Source: Actinomycetes bacterium (lineage in GTDB: Bacteria > Actinomycetota > Acidimicrobiia > Acidimicrobiales > Palsa-688). From it: a stretch of 17,725 bases of DNA. The stretch covers positions 1 to 17,725 of the forward strand of contig JAKBBA010000066.1 in assembly GCA_021808665.1 (NCBI GenBank). The letters are read 5' to 3'. Every line of letters starts with the position of its first letter. Position 1 is the stretch's first letter. A model generated the notes under the pieces. It saw only the letters and a list, made by a program, of their open reading frames with translations, was not told where the DNA came from and did no database searches. Below, in pieces: positions 13,193-17,725 of this stretch. The position numbers and the translations under genes are program-made.

Positions 13193-16100
13193 TTGAGAGG
13201 TGAGGGAAAGAGGCCAAGGCGGCTCTCGTTGCTCGCGACGAGCGCTATCGCACTCGTCGGGCTTGTCGCCTCGGCGGCAACATCCAACTTCGCTAGCCTG
13301 GCCGCTGTCGCTGAGACGACACCAAGCTCGGCAGTGGTCCGCCTGGCTGGTTCGACGGTAGCGACGTTGGGCTCCAGCCACGTTACTCCGCTCAAGGAGA
13401 GTCGAGCGGAGCTCTCGCAGCCGGTCAGCGTCACAGTAACCTTGAAGCGGGCCAACCAGGTCGGCTTCGACTCCTATTTGGCAGGGGTCGAGAATCCCTC
13501 CTCAATACTCTACAAACACTATCTGAGCCAGGCTCAGCTGGTCGCTGCGTTCGGCCCAAGTGCGACCGCGTACGACTCGGTGCGCTCGTGGCTGACCTCG
13601 GAGGGTTTCAGCGTAGTCGAAGGCTCCGCCGACAGGCTGACTATAACGGTGAAGGGCACCCGGGCCGTAGCCGAGAAAGCCTTTGAGACCACGATCGACG
13701 ACTACAGCCTCGACGGCCGCGCCGTGTACGCCAACAGCGAGGACCCGGCCATGCCCGCGTCTATAGCTGGCTACGTACAGTCGGTCGCAGGCCTCGACAA
13801 CATCGCTCGACCAGCGGCGACCCCCAAAACTGCCAGCGTCGCAACATCAGCTCCGCGACCGGCGAACGTGAGGGATCCGAAGCTTGTCAACCAGACCTGC
13901 ATCGGGGCGATTCCAAGTCTGATTAGCCGGATTGGCGACCTACAAAACCTCACCAGCGTCTTGACTGGCAGCAACGTGGACTGGTCGGTAGTAGCCGGCG
14001 TCCTCGGTTTGATGTCGGTTGCCCTGGCCAACCTCTTGGCTCCGCTCACGGTCGTCGCAGGTTCGGTGGCGGCCGGCTGGCAGGTCGGCACCTGCCTCGC
14101 TTACTGGATCGGTTACTACAAGAACACCGGCAACCCCAACCCTTTCAAGTTCGGCACGAATGGTAAGGGGAATTGGGGGTTCGGCGACCCACCCCAGAAG
14201 CTAGGTCTGCTCGAATATGACACTTTCGCACCTTCCGACGTAGCAGACTGGCTTTCCGTCGAAGGTCTCTCTTCGAGCCTCCTGAGCCAGCTGAGCTCGC
14301 AGCCGGTCGACGGTGGGGTAGCCCGGCCTGGCCCGGACGAAGCCGAAGTGCTCTTAGACATCGAAGCGGCGATTCTCGCCGACCCGACCGCCAACTACGT
14401 AGTCTTCGACGCTCCGGCGTCGACGTCGTTCGAAGCGATGTTCAACGCTATGCTAGGCGACGGCGTCACGGTTATCTCCAACTCATGGGCGCAGTGCGAG
14501 GACCAAACCAGCTCAGCCGAAGCCGATGCGATCAACTCAGTGCTCGCCGAAGCGGCCGCGAGTGGGGTAGCCGTGGTCAACGCTACCGGAGATCACGGGT
14601 CGGCTTGCCTAGACGGCAGCGGCGACACGGTCAGTGTGCCCGCCGATTCTCCCAATGCCATCGCCGTCGGGGGGACCACCCCTGTGTACGGTCCTGGCCT
14701 GGTTCACGCCGGGGAGTACTGGTGGGGAGACCCGGTGGCAGGGGGCGGCTCGACCGGCGGGTCAGGTGGTTACGGCGTGTCGAAATACTTCTCCCGCCCC
14801 TCCTTTCAGGACGGGTACACCAATGCGGCTGGGAGATCCGTTCCTGATCTGGTGGTCGACGCAGATCCCAATCAGGGGCTCGAGATATGCGAGGCCAGCT
14901 CCGGCGGCTGCCCGACGGGAGTCCTCTACGGAGGGACAAGCATGGCCGCGCCGGAACTGGCCGGTTTGATCGCCTCGATGAACGCTGACCTCGGATCGGA
15001 CGCTGGAAACCTCGATCCTCTATTCTACTCGGCGGCAAAAGCCTCTCCTGGCACCTTCAACTCCATTCTCGGCACCGACGGGGACTTCTCCCACGTCGGA
15101 CTGGGTTCGCCCAACTTCGACCTGATAGGACGCTACGTCACCGGCCAAACACTCAGTTCTGTTGACCCGAGCCTTTCGAAAGTTGCCACGTTGACAGGCT
15201 CAACCCCAGCCGACGGAACGGCAGGCGCTTTAGTGCACGTCGTGCTTTACGATACTTCTGGATTCCCGGTACCAGACAAAGCCGTGACCCTTCGAACCGG
15301 CAATTCACGGACGGCGGACATAACAGCGATGTCCGGCACCACCGACACTTCGGGAGAGGCCTCCTTCGAGATAACAGACACCGTCCCGGAGACTCTAACC
15401 CTGATTGCCACAGACACCACCGACGGTGCCGTGCTCGCGAATCAGCCGACAGTAACTTTTGTTCCTCCGCCCGCCGTCAGTGGCAGTGTGACCGTCAGTC
15501 CCAACGACGTGACCGCTGATGGGTCGACGGCCGCTACCGTCACCGTTACTCTACGTGACGGCAAGGGTCAGCCTGCGGTATCCAAGACCGTGTCGGTATC
15601 GGAGGGGTCAGGTCACGCAGTGATCACCGGCACAGGACCGACCCCGGGGGTTACCGGCAACGCAGGGACCGCGACGTTTACCGTGACAGACGAGACGGCC
15701 GAGACGATCACCGTATCCGCGACCGACGTGACCGACGGGAATCTGCCGATACCGGCGGCGACTGGAACTTCGCCGTCGATCACCTTCACCGGTGGCTCCG
15801 TTTCGAACAACTGCCCAATTCCGTCCGTAAGCGCCGCTACCGGCTACCAACTGTCGAATTTCGCGAGCGGGTTCTACGACGGCAGTCTCGCACACGTGGT
15901 GGGCTGCAGCGGGGTCGCCGCCGCAGCATGGGACTCGTCCGGAAGCCTGTTGGCACCAGATTCACTGACTGGAAATGTGTATAAGTTTGGACCCAGCGGA
16001 GGAACCGCTAACGACGCTAACAAACTCACAGCCACAGCGTTGGGACTGTACCTTTCGTCCGTGGTCGTCGGCAAGAACGGTGATATATACGCTTTGCAGA

Positions 16101-17725
16101 CCTATACTTGCCACGCGACGACGTGCCCCTCCACCGCTAACGGCACAGGGGACGCCGAGATCTACCAACTCGACCCGACCACCGGAGCCATTGAGCGGAC
16201 GGTCGCATGGGACCTCCCGTGGGACAGCTGGCTTGCAGTCGATCCGATGAGTGGCAACCTGTTCGCCGGCAACAGCATCGACAATTACGTTACCACCCCT
16301 GACATCGTGGAGATCACAGACCCCGGTCCGACCAAAGGGCCAGCAGACTGCTCGCCGGGGGGTTGGCCGGCTAACTCCCAACCACCGAATGCGGGAGCGA
16401 CCAACTGCGTTGTCTACGCTGCGCCAGGTCAATCCGACGACGGGGTCTTCGCACCAGATGGCACCCTGTACGTACGCGGAGCTGGCTCCATACCCAGTCT
16501 GGGACGGGACATCTGGAGTATCACAGGGACCGGCAGCGCCAACCCGGGCGTGTCCACCCTGGTCAGCCAAGGAGTAGGCAGCGGAGGCTACATGGCGGTC
16601 CTCAACTCGGGTTCGGGTCCTGGCCGAGCTACTCTCGCTGTCAATGACGGAAGCGGCATCGAATCGCTCAACCTGGCAGACGGTGCGACGTCATCCCTCG
16701 TGAACGGCGCTGGGCAGGTCGAAGGCGTCGGCCCGGACGGGTGCCTTTACGTCGGAGTCATCAACGCTATCGACCGACTATCGCCCAACGCCGGCCGGTG
16801 CACATTTTCCTCTGGCTCATTCGCTCCCACTTTGACGTTGAGTCCACCCTCTGCTCAGGCAACGCAGGGATCACAGGCGACGTTGACCGCAACCATTGCC
16901 GCTGCCGGGGAGACGACTGGCACTCCCGTTCACTTCGTCGTAACCGGAGCAAACCAGCAGCCGAGCCTCGTACTTGCAGGGTCCGACGGCACGGCCACAT
17001 TCACCTACACGGGCGTTAGCACCGGCACCGACACGATCCAAGCTCTTGCGACACTGGACGGTGTCGAAGTCGCTTCCGCTCCAGTCCAAGTGACCTGGTC
17101 TGGTGGGCTCCACGTGGCTTCGCTGACGATGAACGCAAGCCAGCAGGCCGGCGCGGCTGGGAAACCGGCAACCCTCATAGCCAACCTGCTAGACGTGAGC
17201 GTGTCACCACCTTCCCCGATAGCCCACGCGGCCGTGACCCTTGCGCTAGGGACCCAGTCCTGCCAGGCAACCACGGACACCAACGGCAACGCAGAATGCC
17301 AGGTGACTCCCACCGAGCCCGGTCAACTGCTCGCTGCTACCGCTTCTTTCGCTGGAGACGCGTCCTACACAAGTGCGACCACGTCATCCGCTTTCGTCGT
17401 GACACCCCTCCCTGCGAGCGTGACAGCCCCCCCTGCCGGTGGCTCCGCCTCTGTTGGCTACTGGCTAGCAGCATCAGACGGAGGAGTGTTCAGCTTCGGA
17501 GACGCCAACTTCTACGGCTCGCTCCCATCGATCGGTATAGCCGCCACCAACGTCGTCGCGATCACCCCAACCCCCGACGGCAAAGGCTACTGGCTCGCAG
17601 CATCAGACGGAGGAGTGTTCAGCTTCGGAGACGCCAACTTCTACGGCAGCATGGCGGGAAGACCGCTAAACCGCCCCGTCGTCGCGATCACCCCAACCCC
17701 CGACGGCAGCGGAGACTGGCTCGCA
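13193..17725 (+). CDS. Giant secreted S53 (sedolisin) peptidase with Ig-like domains and GYWL repeats (3' end outside window)
   Basis: 1511 codons are open to the window edge. TTG at 13193 is chosen for GGAGG 7 nt upstream (13181-13185). Residues 1-42 are a signal peptide: basic start, then LSLLATSAIALVGLVASAA. Residues 75-200 match the Pro-kumamolisin prodomain. Residues 336-650 are the protease: E385 and D389 (AEVLLD), D467 (ATGDHG) and S583 (GGTSMAAP) are the sedolisin residues. Sedolisins are acid-stable serine-carboxyl peptidases. Two Big_1-like Ig domains (about 655-866), a propeller-like region (873-1208) and two more Ig-like domains (1212-1403) follow, then GYWL repeats. Odd: residues 262-309 between prodomain and protease form a long hydrophobic, membrane-like stretch (VVAGVLGLMSVALANLL). 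The usual calcium-site Asp near the domain end is altered (FNSILGTDGD). Likely a surface or exported protein. Confidence 0.87.
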   Translation, partial: MRGEGKRPRRLSLLATSAIALVGLVASAATSNFASLAAVAETTPSSAVVRLAGSTVATLGSSHVTPLKESRAELSQPVSVTVTLKRANQVGFDSYLAGVENPSSILYKHYLSQAQLVAAFGPSATAYDSVRSWLTSEGFSVVEGSADRLTITVKGTRAVAEKAFETTIDDYSLDGRAVYANSEDPAMPASIAGYVQSVAGLDNIARPAATPKTASVATSAPRPANVRDPKLVNQTCIGAIPSLISRIGDLQNLTSVLTGSNVDWSVVAGVLGLMSVALANLLAPLTVVAGSVAAGWQVGTCLAYWIGYYKNTGNPNPFKFGTNGKGNWGFGDPPQKLGLLEYDTFAPSDVADWLSVEGLSSSLLSQLSSQPVDGGVARPGPDEAEVLLDIEAAILADPTANYVVFDAPASTSFEAMFNAMLGDGVTVISNSWAQCEDQTSSAEADAINSVLAEAAASGVAVVNATGDHGSACLDGSGDTVSVPADSPNAIAVGGTTPVYGPGLVHAGEYWWGDPVAGGGSTGGSGGYGVSKYFSRPSFQDGYTNAAGRSVPDLVVDADPNQGLEICEASSGGCPTGVLYGGTSMAAPELAGLIASMNADLGSDAGNLDPLFYSAAKASPGTFNSILGTDGDFSHVGLGSPNFDLIGRYVTGQTLSSVDPSLSKVATLTGSTPADGTAGALVHVVLYDTSGFPVPDKAVTLRTGNSRTADITAMSGTTDTSGEASFEITDTVPETLTLIATDTTDGAVLANQPTVTFVPPPAVSGSVTVSPNDVTADGSTAATVTVTLRDGKGQPAVSKTVSVSEGSGHAVITGTGPTPGVTGNAGTATFTVTDETAETITVSATDVTDGNLPIPAATGTSPSITFTGGSVSNNCPIPSVSAATGYQLSNFASGFYDGSLAHVVGCSGVAAAAWDSSGSLLAPDSLTGNVYKFGPSGGTANDANKLTATALGLYLSSVVVGKNGDIYALQTYTCHATTCPSTANGTGDAEIYQLDPTTGAIERTVAWDLPWDSWLAVDPMSGNLFAGNSIDNYVTTPDIVEITDPGPTKGPADCSPGGWPANSQPPNAGATNCVVYAAPGQSDDGVFAPDGTLYVRGAGSIPSLGRDIWSITGTGSANPGVSTLVSQGVGSGGYMAVLNSGSGPGRATLAVNDGSGIESLNLADGATSSLVNGAGQVEGVGPDGCLYVGVINAIDRLSPNAGRCTFSSGSFAPTLTLSPPSAQATQGSQATLTATIAAAGETTGTPVHFVVTGANQQPSLVLAGSDGTATFTYTGVSTGTDTIQALATLDGVEVASAPVQVTWSGGLHVASLTMNASQQAGAAGKPATLIANLLDVSVSPPSPIAHAAVTLALGTQSCQATTDTNGNAECQVTPTEPGQLLAATASFAGDASYTSATTSSAFVVTPLPASVTAPPAGGSASVGYWLAASDGGVFSFGDANFYGSLPSIGIAATNVVAITPTPDGKGYWLAASDGGVFSFGDANFYGSMAGRPLNRPVVAITPTPDGSGDWLA
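17456..17725 (+). repeat. Tandem GYWLAASDGGVFSFGDA-type repeats in the protease tail
   Basis: Unit 1 is 17456-17584 (43 codons) and unit 2 is 17585-17710 (42 codons); a third starts at 17711 (GDWLA). The first 22 residues of units 1 and 2 are the same, and the DNA is nearly identical, a sign of recent duplication. Each unit alternates short strands with GDANFYGS turns, as in beta-propeller blades. Such repeats are very common on extracellular proteins of Acidimicrobiia. Confidence 0.9.

Overview
The window looks like an accessory region of a high-GC actinobacterium. GTG and TTG starts are common. The F420-type (Ddn-like) reductase fits Actinobacteria, and the GYWLAASDGGVFSFGDA-type repeats at the right edge are a hallmark I associate with Acidimicrobiia. 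The assignment is by protein style, not by a marker gene.

Layout. (1) 1-2378: the C-terminal part of a coiled-coil/nuclease-like protein, a YbaK-type editing domain protein, and a tight two-gene unit of a Ddn-like reductase and a TetR regulator. A perfect 23-bp palindrome, probably the TetR operator, precedes that unit. (2) 2379-3860: toxin-antitoxin debris. A frameshifted VapC-like PIN toxin on + lies tail to tail with a ribbon-helix-helix antitoxin on -, which carries a triple 15-bp repeat. A small ORF and a PEGA-like small protein follow. (3) 4072-6393: one large, intact 2OG-Fe(II) oxygenase. (4) 6394-7860, minus strand: a 48-aa VapB-like antitoxin without a toxin, the frameshifted C-terminal part of a nucleotidyltransferase, a 101-aa protein that may be its partner, and a coiled-coil protein that also seems frameshifted. 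(5) 8126-9941: an Rnl1-like RNA ligase followed by a type I phosphoribosyltransferase, both apparently intact. (6) 9942-13110: a mobile-element pile-up. A complete IS1380-family element (10423-12034) with 18-bp terminal repeats lies next to remnants of an IS1182-like transposase, a tyrosine recombinase (minus strand) and an ISL3 transposase. The ISL3 remnant has an amber codon at its presumed catalytic Glu. (7) 13193-17725: a very large secreted S53 (sedolisin) protein, open at the right edge.

How the parts relate. The reductase/TetR pair is the clearest regulated operon. The RNA ligase and phosphoribosyltransferase may form a nucleic-acid repair or nucleotide-handling pair; this is inferred from proximity alone. 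The toxin-antitoxin and IS remnants mark the stretch between 2.4 and 13.1 kb as a hotspot of insertion and decay. The best candidates for unfamiliar biology are the RNA ligase pair, the hydrophobic insertion between prodomain and protease domain of the sedolisin, and the 44-aa ORF coupled to the PEGA-like protein. I found no CRISPR array, tRNA or rRNA.
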